Of a stretch of 64,000 nucleotides of DNA, positions 1 to 8,186 are shown one piece after another. The stretch is from Thalassovita sp. GTDB taxonomy: Bacteria > Pseudomonadota > Alphaproteobacteria > Rhodobacterales > Rhodobacteraceae. Under the pieces are notes generated by a model. That model was not told the origin of the DNA. It ran no database searches and worked only from the letters and a program-made list of their open reading frames with translations. Every line of letters starts with the position of its first letter. Position 1 is the first letter of the stretch. Position numbers and translations under genes: made by a program. Where the stretch lies: positions 2,474,319 through 2,538,318 of the forward strand of contig CP051233.1 in NCBI GenBank assembly GCA_017792425.1, written 5' to 3'.

Positions 1-35
1 TTGGACCCGGGGAAAACGACGACGGCAGCTTTCAT
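1..35 (-). CDS. purQ: FGAM synthase glutaminase subunit PurQ (5' end only)
   Basis: Only the first 11 codons lie in the window. Read on the minus strand from the ATG at 35-33 they give MKAAVVVFPGS, the usual N-terminus of PurQ, the class I amidotransferase that feeds ammonia to PurL in purine synthesis. An AGGAG ribosome site overlaps the stop of the upstream alcohol dehydrogenase gene, so the two genes are closely spaced. purS and purC further upstream support the call. The rest of the gene, including the catalytic Cys, is outside the window. Confidence 0.85.
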   Translation of the reverse strand, partial: MKAAVVVFPGS

Positions 36-48
36 GGCGCTCAGGCTC

Positions 49-1086
49 CTAGTTCTGGAAATCCGTGATCACTGCCACGCCGGGCGGGGTCGGGCCGTTG
101 AAGGCCGCCAGCTCCGCCCCGGTCTGCGACAGGGGGATTTCGCGTGCGATCAGGGGCGACATATCCACCTGCCCTTCGGTTATCAACTCCAAAAGCGACG
201 GATAGCGCCAGGACGGCATACCGCGGGTTCCATAAAGCGCAAGATTGCCCTGATAGACCGCTGACATGTTGACGTTCATCTGCGCTGTGTGGCCAATAGG
301 CATCCCCACCTGCACGTGCCGCCCCAGAGGACGCAGGCATTCCAGCGATCCGTTCACGGTGGCCTCGATCCCCAGCGCCTCGACGCTGACATGAGCGCCG
401 CCGCCAGTAATTTCCTTGATGCGCGCGCCGACATCGCCGTCACGCGCGTTAACCGCCGCCTGCATGCCCAGCCCCATCGCGTGGTCAAGCTTTTCCTGCA
501 CCACGTCCACCACGATCACACGCGCGCCGATGGCCCGACCCAGGATCGCCGCCGACAGCCCGATCCCGCCGGTGCCGTGCACGGCCAGCCATTCGCCTGC
601 CCGCAGCGCAGCCCTGCCTGTCAACGCGTGCCAACTGGTCGTTACCCGGCACCCCAGTCCCGCCGCGACCGTCGGCGACAGGTTTTCCGGCAGCCGCGCC
701 AGATTGTGATCGAAGGGCACCGCGACATACTCTGCGAAAGCACCCGGTTCCACGAACCCCGGAAGGCGCTGGTCCGGGCAAGTGTTCTGATTGCCGGACT
801 GGCAGCTTGGGCACGAACCGCAGGCCAAGATGAACGGGGCCACCACCCTGTCACCGATCTGCCACCGGGACCGGGGGCCGGCTTCCACCACCTCGCCGCA
901 GTATTCGTGCCCACCGATCTGGCCGGGCTTCACGCGCGGATGTTCTCCCACCCAACCGTGCCAGTCGCTGCGGCAGACACCACAGGCCAGCACCTTCAGG
1001 ATCACCCCATCCTCGGGGCATTCGGGATAGGGCACATCCTCCAGCGACAGATCCTTGTTATATTCCCTCAAAACGGCCGCGCGCAT
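49..1086 (-). CDS. zinc-dependent alcohol dehydrogenase
   Basis: A 345-residue medium-chain dehydrogenase, expected to oxidise an alcohol (or reduce an aldehyde) with NAD(P) in the cytoplasm. Catalytic zinc ligands are visible as C38, H60 with E61, and C146. The structural zinc lobe has C89, C92, C95 and C103. The Rossmann loop GTGGIG is at 171-176. The substrate cannot be read from the sequence. The gene sits inside a purine operon, between purS and purQ, and a strong terminator lies just upstream, so it probably starts its own transcript. A GGGAGGG ribosome site precedes the ATG. Confidence 0.9.
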   Translation of the reverse strand: MRAAVLREYNKDLSLEDVPYPECPEDGVILKVLACGVCRSDWHGWVGEHPRVKPGQIGGHEYCGEVVEAGPRSRWQIGDRVVAPFILACGSCPSCQSGNQNTCPDQRLPGFVEPGAFAEYVAVPFDHNLARLPENLSPTVAAGLGCRVTTSWHALTGRAALRAGEWLAVHGTGGIGLSAAILGRAIGARVIVVDVVQEKLDHAMGLGMQAAVNARDGDVGARIKEITGGGAHVSVEALGIEATVNGSLECLRPLGRHVQVGMPIGHTAQMNVNMSAVYQGNLALYGTRGMPSWRYPSLLELITEGQVDMSPLIAREIPLSQTGAELAAFNGPTPPGVAVITDFQN

Positions 1087-1160
1087 GGCTATCCCTCCCT
1101 GACGACTCCTCGCAAGGATGCAACAGAGGGGATCAGCGCCGCCCGGTCAAGCCATTGCAA

Positions 1161-1188
1161 AGAAAAAGCCGCGCCCGAGGGGCGCGGC
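1161..1188 (-). terminator. intrinsic terminator downstream of purS
   Basis: A 9-base-pair GC stem (1168-1176 with 1180-1188, loop GAG) is followed on the minus strand by TTTTTCT. It lies between purS and the alcohol dehydrogenase gene and should end most purC-purS transcripts before purQ. Confidence 0.8.
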
Positions 1189-1213
1189 CTGTATCACCGG
1201 TATGACCCGACTG

Positions 1214-1444
1214 TCAGGACAACTCGATCGAGTAGCTTTCGATCACCGTGTTCGCCAGCAGCTTTTCGCACATGTCCTTGACTGTGGCCTCGGTGGTGCC
1301 GTCGGCCAGGTCCAGTTCGATCACCTTGCCCTGTCGGACACCGTTAACGCCCGCGAACCCCAGCGAACCCAGAGCATGGCGCACGGCTTCGCCCTGCGGG
1401 TCCAGAACACCGTTCTTCAGCATGACATGAACGCGAGCTTTCAT
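1214..1444 (-). CDS. purS: FGAM synthase subunit PurS
   Basis: A 76-residue protein of the normal PurS size. PurS is the small dimer that bridges PurQ and PurL in the three-part formylglycinamidine ribonucleotide synthase, the fourth step of purine synthesis. The MKARVHVMLKNGVLDPQG start and the VRQGKVIELDL core are typical. It lies 25 bases after purC on the same strand, and an intrinsic terminator follows it. Confidence 0.95.
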   Translation of the reverse strand: MKARVHVMLKNGVLDPQGEAVRHALGSLGFAGVNGVRQGKVIELDLADGTTEATVKDMCEKLLANTVIESYSIELS

Positions 1445-1469
1445 CGTGACTTTCCTTATTTCGGGCGGA

Positions 1470-2228
1470 TCAGTTGATCAGGGTCGGTTTGGCGGGCGCG
1501 GTGCCCTTGGGCAGGACACCCAGTCGGCGGGCGACCTCGGTATAGGCGTCGGTCAGGCTGCCCAGATCGCGGCGGAATACGTCCTTGTCCAGCTTCTGGC
1601 CGGTTTCGATGTCCCACAGGCGGCAACTGTCGGGGCTGATTTCATCCGCCACCACCAGCCGTTGGAAATCGCCGTCGAACACACGACCGATTTCGATCTT
1701 GAAGTCGATCAGCTTGATCCCGACGCCATACATCACGCCCGACAGGAAGTCGTTCACCCGCAGCGCAAGGCTGAGGATATCATCCATGTCCTGCTGGCTG
1801 GCCCAGCCGAAGGCGGCGATGTGCTCCTCGGTGACCAGCGGATCGCCCAGCTTGTCGTCCTTATAGCAATATTCCACCACGGGGCGCGGCAGTTGGGTGC
1901 CTTCCTCGATCCCCAGACGGGTAGCCAGCGATCCGGCGGCAAAGTTGCGCACGATCACTTCCAGCGGGATGATCTCACAACTGCGCACCAGTTGTTCGCG
2001 CATGTTCAGGCGGCGCAGGAAATGCGTCGGCACGCCGATGTTGATCAGGCCCAGCATGAAATACTCGGACAGCAGGTTGTTCAGAACCCCCTTACCCTCG
2101 ATCACATCCTTTTTCTGGGCGTTGAACGCGGTGGCGTCATCCTTGAAATACTGGACGATGGTTCCCGGTTCCGGGCCTTCGTACAGGGTCTTTGCCTTGC
2201 CTTCATAAATCTTCTTGCGCCGTGCCAT
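1470..2228 (-). CDS. purC: SAICAR synthetase PurC
   Basis: A 252-residue enzyme that joins CAIR and aspartate with ATP to make SAICAR in purine synthesis. The ATG at 2228 gives MARRKKIYEGKAKTLYEG, the normal SAICAR synthetase N-terminus, and is preceded by a GGAG site. Reading frames that start further upstream add a 36-residue tail with no family match. The SAICAR synthetase motif region GIKLIDFKIEIG is present. It is first in the purC-purS unit and divergent from the ATPase inhibitor gene. Confidence 0.96.
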   Translation of the reverse strand: MARRKKIYEGKAKTLYEGPEPGTIVQYFKDDATAFNAQKKDVIEGKGVLNNLLSEYFMLGLINIGVPTHFLRRLNMREQLVRSCEIIPLEVIVRNFAAGSLATRLGIEEGTQLPRPVVEYCYKDDKLGDPLVTEEHIAAFGWASQQDMDDILSLALRVNDFLSGVMYGVGIKLIDFKIEIGRVFDGDFQRLVVADEISPDSCRLWDIETGQKLDKDVFRRDLGSLTDAYTEVARRLGVLPKGTAPAKPTLIN

Positions 2229-2395
2229 GGCCACTCCGTCGCTTGGCCGGGATGAGTCCCGGTTTTTCGCCGTCTTAGTCCACATGCGCCATTGTCGCAA
2301 GAGACGCTGACCCGAAACCCCCGTTGCCCCTTGCACCGAACGTTTCGTCGGGGCATATCAGTTTTAACACCAATGTCAGCCGAGGACACCGGAAC

Positions 2396-2710
2396 ATGAC
2401 CACTTTTGACGATCGCGAACACGCATTCGAAGCCAAATTTGCCCACGACGAAGAAATGAAATTCAAGGCCGACGCCCGCTGCAACAAACTGTTGGGCCTG
2501 TGGGCTGCGGACCTGCTGGGCAAAACGGGCGACGAGGCCGACGCCTATGCCAAAACCGTGGTCAGCGCCGATTTCGAGGAAGCCGGACACGAAGACGTGG
2601 TGCGCAAGGTCGTGGCCGACCTTGAAGGAAAAGTGACCGCCGACGCCATCCGCGCCAAGCGTGCCGAATTGCTGCTGGTAGCCAAGGATCAGATTGTCAA
2701 GGAAGCCTGA
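2396..2710 (+). CDS. F1-ATPase inhibitor subunit zeta (DUF1476)
   Basis: A 104-residue acidic helical protein starting MTTFDDREHAFEAKFAHD, characteristic of the alphaproteobacterial zeta subunit (formerly DUF1476), which blocks ATP hydrolysis by the F1F0 ATP synthase when energy is low. The ATG at 2396 was chosen because the family start begins there and a longer frame adds an unrelated leader. The gene is a single unit divergent from purC and closed by the terminator at 2737. Confidence 0.9.
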   Translation: MTTFDDREHAFEAKFAHDEEMKFKADARCNKLLGLWAADLLGKTGDEADAYAKTVVSADFEEAGHEDVVRKVVADLEGKVTADAIRAKRAELLLVAKDQIVKEA

Positions 2711-2736
2711 CCCCTTCCAGATCAATGACTTGAGTG

Positions 2737-2765
2737 AAACGCGGTCCATTCGGGCCGCGTTTTTC
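2737..2765 (+). terminator. terminator of the ATPase inhibitor gene
   Basis: An 11-pair stem (2737-2747 with 2752-2762, loop ATTC, one G-T pair) ends in a run of T at 2760-2764. It is a clear intrinsic terminator. Confidence 0.88.
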
Positions 2766-2889
2766 TTTGCTCAACTTGGGCGGTTTTTCAGATTTCATTC
2801 ATGATCAGCGTGAAGATAATGAGTTTGCCCTTCCGTCGCAAACATGACAGGAAGCGCGCGAAACGGCCTGACTTTCAAAGGATCCGACG

Positions 2890-3903
2890 ATGACCGATGC
2901 ACTTTCCCGCCTGCTGGAAACCCGCGACTGGCTGATGGCCGATGGCGCGACGGGCACCAACCTGTTCAACATGGGCCTCAGCTCTGGCGATGCGCCGGAA
3001 CTGTGGAACGAACAGCACCCCGACCGGATCAAGAACCTGTACAAATTCGCGGTGGACGCAGGCTCGGACATCTTCCTGACCAACTCTTTTGGTGGCAACG
3101 CATCGCGGCTGAAACTGCACGGCGCGGAAAAGCGGGCGCGCGAATTGTCGCGGATCAGCGCGGAATTGGGCCGCGAGATCGCGGATGCGTCGGGCCGGAC
3201 GGTTGTTGTCGCCGGGTCCGTCGGCCCGACCGGAGACATCTTTGCCCCGATGGGCCCGATGACCCACGCCACCGCCGTGGAAATCTTTCACGAACAGGCC
3301 GAGGGGTTGAAAGAGGGCGGCGCGGACGTGCTGTGGCTGGAAACCATCTCTGCGCCGGAGGAATACAAAGCCGCCGCCGAAGCCTTTGCCCTGGCAGGCA
3401 TGCCGTGGTGCGGCACCATGAGCTTTGATACAGCCGGACGCACCATGATGGGCGTCACCAGCGCCGCAATGGTGGACATGGTGGAAAAACTGCCCAATCC
3501 GCCGATTGCCTTTGGTGCGAACTGCGGCGTTGGGGCCTCGGACTTGCTGCGCACGGTTCTGGGCTTTGCCGCCAATGGCACCGAACGTCCGATCATCGCC
3601 AAGGGCAACGCAGGCATCCCAAAGTACCACGATGGCCACATCCACTATGATGGTACCCCGGAGCTGATGGCCGAATATGCTGTGTTGGCCCGCGACGCTG
3701 GCGCCACCATCATTGGCGGTTGCTGCGGCACCATGCCCGAACACCTGGCCGCAATGCATGACGCGCTGGTCAACCGACCGCGCGGCCCGCGCCCGACACT
3801 GGAAGAAATCACAGCGAAACTGGGCGGCTTTTCTTCGGCCTCTGACGGCACGGGCGAAGCGCCGGGCGCGGGACGGCGGTCAACCCGCCGCCGCCGCGGC
3901 TGA
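2890..3903 (+). CDS. bmt: homocysteine S-methyltransferase, betaine-homocysteine type
   Basis: A 337-residue Pfam S-methyl_trans protein of the betaine-homocysteine methyltransferase group. It should transfer a methyl group to homocysteine to make methionine. Zinc ligands appear as C212 (GANCG) and C278/C279 (GGCCG). DGATGTNL at 18-25 is the homocysteine-binding start. The tail is Arg-rich (RRSTRRRRG). The corrinoid protein and DUF1638 gene lie about 1.7 kb downstream, so it may serve as the homocysteine module of a split B12-dependent methionine synthase rather than a true betaine enzyme. Sequence alone does not settle which donor it uses. Confidence 0.85.
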   Translation: MTDALSRLLETRDWLMADGATGTNLFNMGLSSGDAPELWNEQHPDRIKNLYKFAVDAGSDIFLTNSFGGNASRLKLHGAEKRARELSRISAELGREIADASGRTVVVAGSVGPTGDIFAPMGPMTHATAVEIFHEQAEGLKEGGADVLWLETISAPEEYKAAAEAFALAGMPWCGTMSFDTAGRTMMGVTSAAMVDMVEKLPNPPIAFGANCGVGASDLLRTVLGFAANGTERPIIAKGNAGIPKYHDGHIHYDGTPELMAEYAVLARDAGATIIGGCCGTMPEHLAAMHDALVNRPRGPRPTLEEITAKLGGFSSASDGTGEAPGAGRRSTRRRRG

Positions 3904-3906
3904 CCG

Positions 3907-4341
3907 ATGTCGCCGCGCAAGCAGATCCTGCACGATTTCCTGCACCGCATCTGGGGCGAACAAGATCTGTCGGCGATCCCTGAATTTATTGCCGACAGCT
4001 ACATCATCCACAACGACCCCGGCGATCCGTGGGATGGTCGGACCCTGTCCCGCGACGAGTTTCGTAATCGCCTGACAACTTCGCGCAGCGTCGCGCCGGA
4101 TCAGCGATTTACCCCCGTTCATATGACCGAGGATGGCGACCGGATCGCCGTCGCCTGGACTTGGGAAGGCACCCACTTGGGCGATATGCCGGGCCTGCCT
4201 GCGACCGGCCGCTCCCTTCGAATGACCGGCCTGACCATCTACTTCTTCGAGGGCAATCGTCTTTGCGGGCATTGGCAGGTGACGGACAGGCTTGGCATCT
4301 ACCGCCAGATGACCGCCCCGGATCAGAACAGCGGCAACTGA
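3907..4341 (+). CDS. SnoaL-like (ester cyclase family) protein
   Basis: A 144-residue NTF2-fold protein resembling the SnoaL/ester cyclase family. Seen are the N-terminal helix with LHDFLHRIWGEQDLSAI, the YIIHNDP segment and WTWEGTHLGDMPGLPATG, where this family has a conserved glycine turn. The true reaction is unknown. It starts three bases after the homocysteine methyltransferase stop, so it is probably co-transcribed. Its 3' end overlaps the convergent radical SAM gene by 19 bases. Confidence 0.75.
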   Translation: MSPRKQILHDFLHRIWGEQDLSAIPEFIADSYIIHNDPGDPWDGRTLSRDEFRNRLTTSRSVAPDQRFTPVHMTEDGDRIAVAWTWEGTHLGDMPGLPATGRSLRMTGLTIYFFEGNRLCGHWQVTDRLGIYRQMTAPDQNSGN

Positions 4342-5411
4342 TCCCCTGCCCGCGGCGGTGGCCGAAACAGGTCACACCGCAAATCCGGCTGTTTTGCATC
4401 CAGCCCCAACCGCCGCGTCGCCGCCTTGAAACGGCGGGCAATCATCGCGGCATACTCCCCGTCACCACGCATTCGCCGCCCCCACTGGGCCGAGTAGTCG
4501 CGCCCGCCGTGCATTTCCCGCAGCCGCGCCATGATCCGCTTCGCCCGCATCGGATATTGCACCTCCAGCCATTCACGAAACAGCGGCGATACCTCCAAGG
4601 GCAGCCGCAGCATGATCCAACTGGCCGCCTGCGCCCCGGCAGCCTTTCCCGCCACCAGCAACGCCTCGATCTCTTGATCGTTGAGCCCCGGCACGATGGG
4701 GGATGTCATCAGGCGCACCGGAATCCCTGCCTTGCTCAACCGGTCGATCACCTTCAGGCGCCTTGCGGGCAACGGAACACGCGGCTCCATCGCACGGGAC
4801 AGGCCCTGATCCAGCGTGGTGAGGGAAATCCCCACTCGCACCAATCCAAGCGCCGCCAGTTGCGTCAGAATATCCACGTCCCGTTCGATCAAGGTGCCCT
4901 TGGTCACGATTGCGACAGGATGCCGGAAATCCAGCAACACCTGAAGGCAGGCGCGCATGATCCTGCGTTCCTTTTCCAGCGGCTGATAGGGGTCCGTGTT
5001 GGTCCCTATGGCAACGGGGGCCACGGCATACCCCCTGCGCCGCAATTCTGTGGCCAAAACAACAGGCGCGTCAGGCCGCGCCACCAGCCGGGTTTCAAAA
5101 TCCAGACCTGGGGACAGCCCCAACCACGCATGGGTTGGCCGGGCGAAACAATAGATACACCCGTGTTCGCACCCGCGATAGGGATTCAGCGACCGGTCAA
5201 AAGGCAAATCCGGCGACCGAACGTAGTTGATCACCGACCTGGGGCGCTCTTCCCGCACCTCGGTACGCACAGGCGGCATCTCCTCGGGTAAGTCCCAGCC
5301 GTCGTGAACCCGAACGGTCTCTGTCCTTTCGAACCGGCCGGTCCGATTGGTCAGCGCCCCACGCCCGCGGCGGCGATCGGTTTCGATCAGGTGGATTTCA
5401 TCCCGGTTCAT
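4323..5411 (-). CDS. radical SAM protein, PA0069/Rv2578c family
   Basis: A 362-residue radical SAM enzyme. The [4Fe-4S] motif CEHGCIYC places cysteines at 81, 85 and 88, after the family segment LNPYRG. Its fold is related to spore photoproduct lyase-like proteins, but the reaction of this family is not established. The ATG at 5411 gives MNRDEIHLIETDRRRGRGA, a normal family start. A LexA-type box lies 13 bases upstream (5424-5438), so DNA damage probably induces the gene. It interrupts the methyl-transfer locus on the opposite strand. Confidence 0.88.
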   Translation of the reverse strand: MNRDEIHLIETDRRRGRGALTNRTGRFERTETVRVHDGWDLPEEMPPVRTEVREERPRSVINYVRSPDLPFDRSLNPYRGCEHGCIYCFARPTHAWLGLSPGLDFETRLVARPDAPVVLATELRRRGYAVAPVAIGTNTDPYQPLEKERRIMRACLQVLLDFRHPVAIVTKGTLIERDVDILTQLAALGLVRVGISLTTLDQGLSRAMEPRVPLPARRLKVIDRLSKAGIPVRLMTSPIVPGLNDQEIEALLVAGKAAGAQAASWIMLRLPLEVSPLFREWLEVQYPMRAKRIMARLREMHGGRDYSAQWGRRMRGDGEYAAMIARRFKAATRRLGLDAKQPDLRCDLFRPPPRAGDQLPLF

Positions 5412-5423
5412 CTGAATACAAAA

Positions 5424-5438
5424 GAACAAATTGTGAAC
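5424..5438 (-). promoter_or_regulatory. LexA (SOS) box, GTTC-N7-GTTC
   Basis: GAACAAATTGTGAAC on the plus strand reads GTTC-N7-GTTC on the minus strand, an exact match to the alphaproteobacterial LexA consensus. It sits 13 bases before the start of the radical SAM gene, where bound LexA would block transcription. It could also affect the divergent corrinoid gene 185 bases away. Confidence 0.7.
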
Positions 5439-5622
5439 ATTTGCAATGTGCATCACAATCATGGTGAAGATTTTTCAATCCACCTTCGCTTCATTCCGTC
5501 TTATAAGTCGGAACCGAAACGGCTTTTGTCGGAATCCGCCAAGTCTTGTGGCCCGAAAAGTCGGAAAGCTGGCAAATACGAAGGACTCTGGCGGCCTGCC
5601 GCCCCAACCAAGGAAACGCGCA

Positions 5623-6324
5623 ATGTCGGAAGACCAAGACGACATCATCCTGTCCGAACTGAACGACGAGGAACTGGTCGAACAGATGTTCGACGACCTG
5701 TATGACGGCATGAAAGAAGAGATCGAAGAGGGCGTCGAGATTCTTCTGGAACGCGGCTGGGCCCCCTACCGTGTCCTGACAGAGGCCCTGGTCGGTGGCA
5801 TGACCGTCGTGGGGAACGATTTCCGCGACGGGATCCTCTTTGTGCCAGAGGTTCTGCTGGCCGCCAATGCAATGAAAGGCGGCATGTCCATCCTGAAACC
5901 GCTGCTGGCCGAAACCGGCGCGCCGCGCATGGGCAAGATGGTGATCGGAACCGTCAAGGGTGACATCCACGATATCGGCAAGAACCTGGTGGCGATGATG
6001 ATGGAAGGCGCCGGGTTCGAGGTTGTGGACCTGGGTATCAACAACGACGTGGACAAGTACCTGGGCGCGCTGGAAACCGAACAGCCCGATATCCTGGGCA
6101 TGTCCGCCCTGCTGACCACCACCATGCCCTACATGAAAACCGTGATCGACACCCTGTCCGAACGCGGCCTGCGCGATGAGTATATCGTGCTGGTCGGCGG
6201 AGCGCCGCTGAACGAGGAATTCGGCAAGGCCATCGGCGCCGATGCCTATTGCCGCGACGCCGCCGTGGCAGTGGAAAAGGCGAAGTCTTTCATCGCCCGC
6301 AAGCACAACCAGATGTCCGCCTGA
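5623..6324 (+). CDS. corrinoid (B12-binding) methyl-transfer protein
   Basis: A 233-residue protein of the MtaC/MtbC/MetH-core type: a helical cap domain at about 10-100, then a cobalamin-binding Rossmann domain. The DxHxxG signature is D114, H116 (lower cobalt ligand), G119, and later GMSALLTTTM and LVGGAPL fit the family. It carries a methyl group on B12 between a donor and an acceptor enzyme. The ATG at 5623, with AAGGAA upstream, gives the expected acidic start. A longer frame from 5446 is not supported. DUF1638 follows closely, and the homocysteine methyltransferase is upstream. Confidence 0.9.
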   Translation: MSEDQDDIILSELNDEELVEQMFDDLYDGMKEEIEEGVEILLERGWAPYRVLTEALVGGMTVVGNDFRDGILFVPEVLLAANAMKGGMSILKPLLAETGAPRMGKMVIGTVKGDIHDIGKNLVAMMMEGAGFEVVDLGINNDVDKYLGALETEQPDILGMSALLTTTMPYMKTVIDTLSERGLRDEYIVLVGGAPLNEEFGKAIGADAYCRDAAVAVEKAKSFIARKHNQMSA

Positions 6325-6362
6325 CCGGACTGGCCCGCGCCCGAAAGCGCGGGCCGATCACC

Positions 6363-7001
6363 ATGACCCTGCCCAGTGATGACAGCCTTACCCAAAGCGG
6401 CCTGCCCCCGACCCACGCCACGGGCCGGGTTCTGGTGATTGCCTGCGGTGCGCTGGCGCGCGAAATCCTTGCGCTGATCCGGTTGAACGGCTGGTCCCAC
6501 ATGGACCTGACCTGCCTGCCAGCGATCCTGCACAATCACCCTGAAAAAATCGCTTCAGCCGTCGAACAGGCCATCCAGCGGCACAAGGCCACGCACCAGC
6601 AACTGTTCGTCGCCTATGCGGATTGTGGAACCGGCGGAGAACTGCAGCAGGTCTGCGGCCGCCACGACGTTCCGATGATCGCTGGCCCGCACTGCTATTC
6701 CTTCTTCGAAGGCAACGCCGCATTCGCCGCACATGAACAGGAAATGGACGCCTTCTACCTGACTGATTTCCTGACCCGCCAGTTTGATGCTTTCGTCTGG
6801 AAACCGCTTGGCCTGGACCGCCATCCGCAGTTGCGCGATAGCTATTTCGGCCATTACACGAAACTGGTCTACCAAGCCCAGACCGACGACCCCGAGCTTA
6901 CCGCCAAGGCCCGCGACGCCGCCGCCCGCCTGGGCCTTGCCTTCGAACGCCGGTTCACCGGCTACGGCGATCTGGCAACGGCGCTCGCACGAAACGCCTG
7001 A
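6363..7001 (+). CDS. DUF1638 family protein
   Basis: A 212-residue protein of the DUF1638 family, which is often encoded beside corrinoid methyltransferase components. It opens with VLVIACGALAREILALI and has VAYADCGTGGEL and the conserved IAGPHCYSFFEG block, giving several conserved cysteines and histidines that could bind metal or a corrinoid. The function is unknown. A role in cobalamin reactivation or methyl transfer is only inferred from the neighbours. It begins 38 bases after the corrinoid gene. Confidence 0.8.
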   Translation: MTLPSDDSLTQSGLPPTHATGRVLVIACGALAREILALIRLNGWSHMDLTCLPAILHNHPEKIASAVEQAIQRHKATHQQLFVAYADCGTGGELQQVCGRHDVPMIAGPHCYSFFEGNAAFAAHEQEMDAFYLTDFLTRQFDAFVWKPLGLDRHPQLRDSYFGHYTKLVYQAQTDDPELTAKARDAAARLGLAFERRFTGYGDLATALARNA

Positions 7002-7002
7002 C

Positions 7003-7099
7003 TTTTTCTTGGGAAAGATACCCCGGGGGAGCGGTTGAAAATCAACGATTTTCATCCGAGGGGGCAGCGCCCCCCCACCGCTTCGGCGCAGGCCGAAGC
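7003..7099. repeat. compound extragenic repeat with three hairpins
   Basis: It begins with CTTTTTCTTGGGAAAGATACC, one of the TTTCATCTTG-like intergenic repeats of this window. Three stem-loops follow: 7037-7053 (GAAAATC-AAC-GATTTTC), 7060-7074 (GGGGGC-AGC-GCCCCC) and 7080-7099 (GCTTCGGC-GCAG-GCCGAAGC). It lies between the convergent DUF1638 and sufE genes and may act as a bidirectional terminator. Confidence 0.6.
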
Positions 7100-7130
7100 T
7101 TATCCTGCGTGGCGCAGCCACACCACCGGG

Positions 7131-7538
7131 TTACGCCGCGACAGAGACCTGGCGTATGCGCTCCACCATCGCCCGTACCCCGTTGGACCGCTGCGACGAC
7201 AGGTGTTCATTCAGCCCCAGCCGCGCCAGTTCCTGCTGGGCGTCCACACCGGCGACCTCTGCCACCGGCAGTCCATTGTAAAGCGCCCGCAACACCGCGA
7301 TCAGCCCGCGCACGATCAGGGCGTCGCTATCACCGTCAAAGCTGAAAACACCGCCTTCGATCTTCGGATGCAGCCAGACTTGGCTGGCGCAGCCGTCCAC
7401 CTTCGTGGCAGGAACCTTCAGAACCTCGTCCAGCGGCGCCATCGCCTTGCCCTGTTCGATAACATAGCGATAGCGGTCTTCCCACTCTTCCAAGAAGTCG
7501 AAATCTTCGACAATCGCTTCGAATGCTTCCGTGGCCAT
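7131..7538 (-). CDS. sufE: sulfur acceptor protein SufE
   Basis: A 135-residue SufE-family protein. It takes persulfide sulfur from the cysteine desulfurase SufS and passes it to the SufBCD scaffold for Fe-S cluster assembly. The acceptor cysteine is C50 in KVDGCASQVW, and VRGLIAVL and ELGLN-like segments fit the family. It lies alone, away from the suf operon, and is divergent from a lipoprotein gene. Confidence 0.93.
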   Translation of the reverse strand: MATEAFEAIVEDFDFLEEWEDRYRYVIEQGKAMAPLDEVLKVPATKVDGCASQVWLHPKIEGGVFSFDGDSDALIVRGLIAVLRALYNGLPVAEVAGVDAQQELARLGLNEHLSSQRSNGVRAMVERIRQVSVAA

Positions 7539-7664
7539 GGCTGTTCCCTTCTTGCCTGCCTTTCAGTTAGGCGTCCCGCGCCCAAAGGTCCACCCCCGCC
7601 TTGCGTCTTTTCAACTGCGCCTGGATAGGGTAACCCGTTGAGGACAGCGACAAAGGCGGATGCA

Positions 7665-8168
7665 ATGCGGATACCCCTGACGGCCCTTCTGATTTCCACA
7701 CTCATCGTTGCGGGCTGCGGCAACTCGCGCCTGAACCCGTTCAACTGGTTTGGCCGCGGACAGTCTGAATCCGTCGCCACGGCAGAAAACCCCAACCCGC
7801 TGATCCCCAAGCGTTCGAACGGGCTGATGTACCGACCCAAGCCCGCCTATCCCGGCGTTCTGATCGCCAAGGTCACCGATCTGAAAATCGAACGCATTCC
7901 AGGCGGTGCCATCGTGCGCGCCACCGGTATCGGCCATTTCCAGGGGTCATACGAAGTACGCTTGGTGCCCGCCGCCCAGAATCAGGCTTCGGACAAGACC
8001 CTGACATTCGAATTCCGCGCCAACCTGCCACCCACGCGCGGTCGGGTTCAGGGATCGGAGTGGAGCCGCACAATCACGGCCGCCGCCAACATCACCGACA
8101 ACCAGTTGGCGGAAATACGCACGATCCGCGTTGTTGCCGCCGAAAACGCCATGAGTTCGCGCCGCTGA
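7665..8168 (+). CDS. lipoprotein of unknown function
   Basis: A 167-residue protein with a lipoprotein signal: MRIPLTALLISTLIVAGCGN, lipobox VAGC. It should be anchored by the lipidated Cys at the membrane facing the periplasm. The mature part is a compact basic beta-rich domain with no family I can name. The start at 7665 is preferred over 7638 because it gives a proper signal peptide. Its 3' end stops 18 bases before the convergent rnd gene. Confidence 0.8.
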   Translation: MRIPLTALLISTLIVAGCGNSRLNPFNWFGRGQSESVATAENPNPLIPKRSNGLMYRPKPAYPGVLIAKVTDLKIERIPGGAIVRATGIGHFQGSYEVRLVPAAQNQASDKTLTFEFRANLPPTRGRVQGSEWSRTITAAANITDNQLAEIRTIRVVAAENAMSSRR

Positions 8169-8186
8169 CCGGCGACGTGCCTTTGC

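Noticed and set aside
2766..2889. SAM riboswitch before the homocysteine methyltransferase
   Set aside because: I looked for SAM-II and SAM-V like pseudoknot sequence here and at 5439-5622 and saw none.
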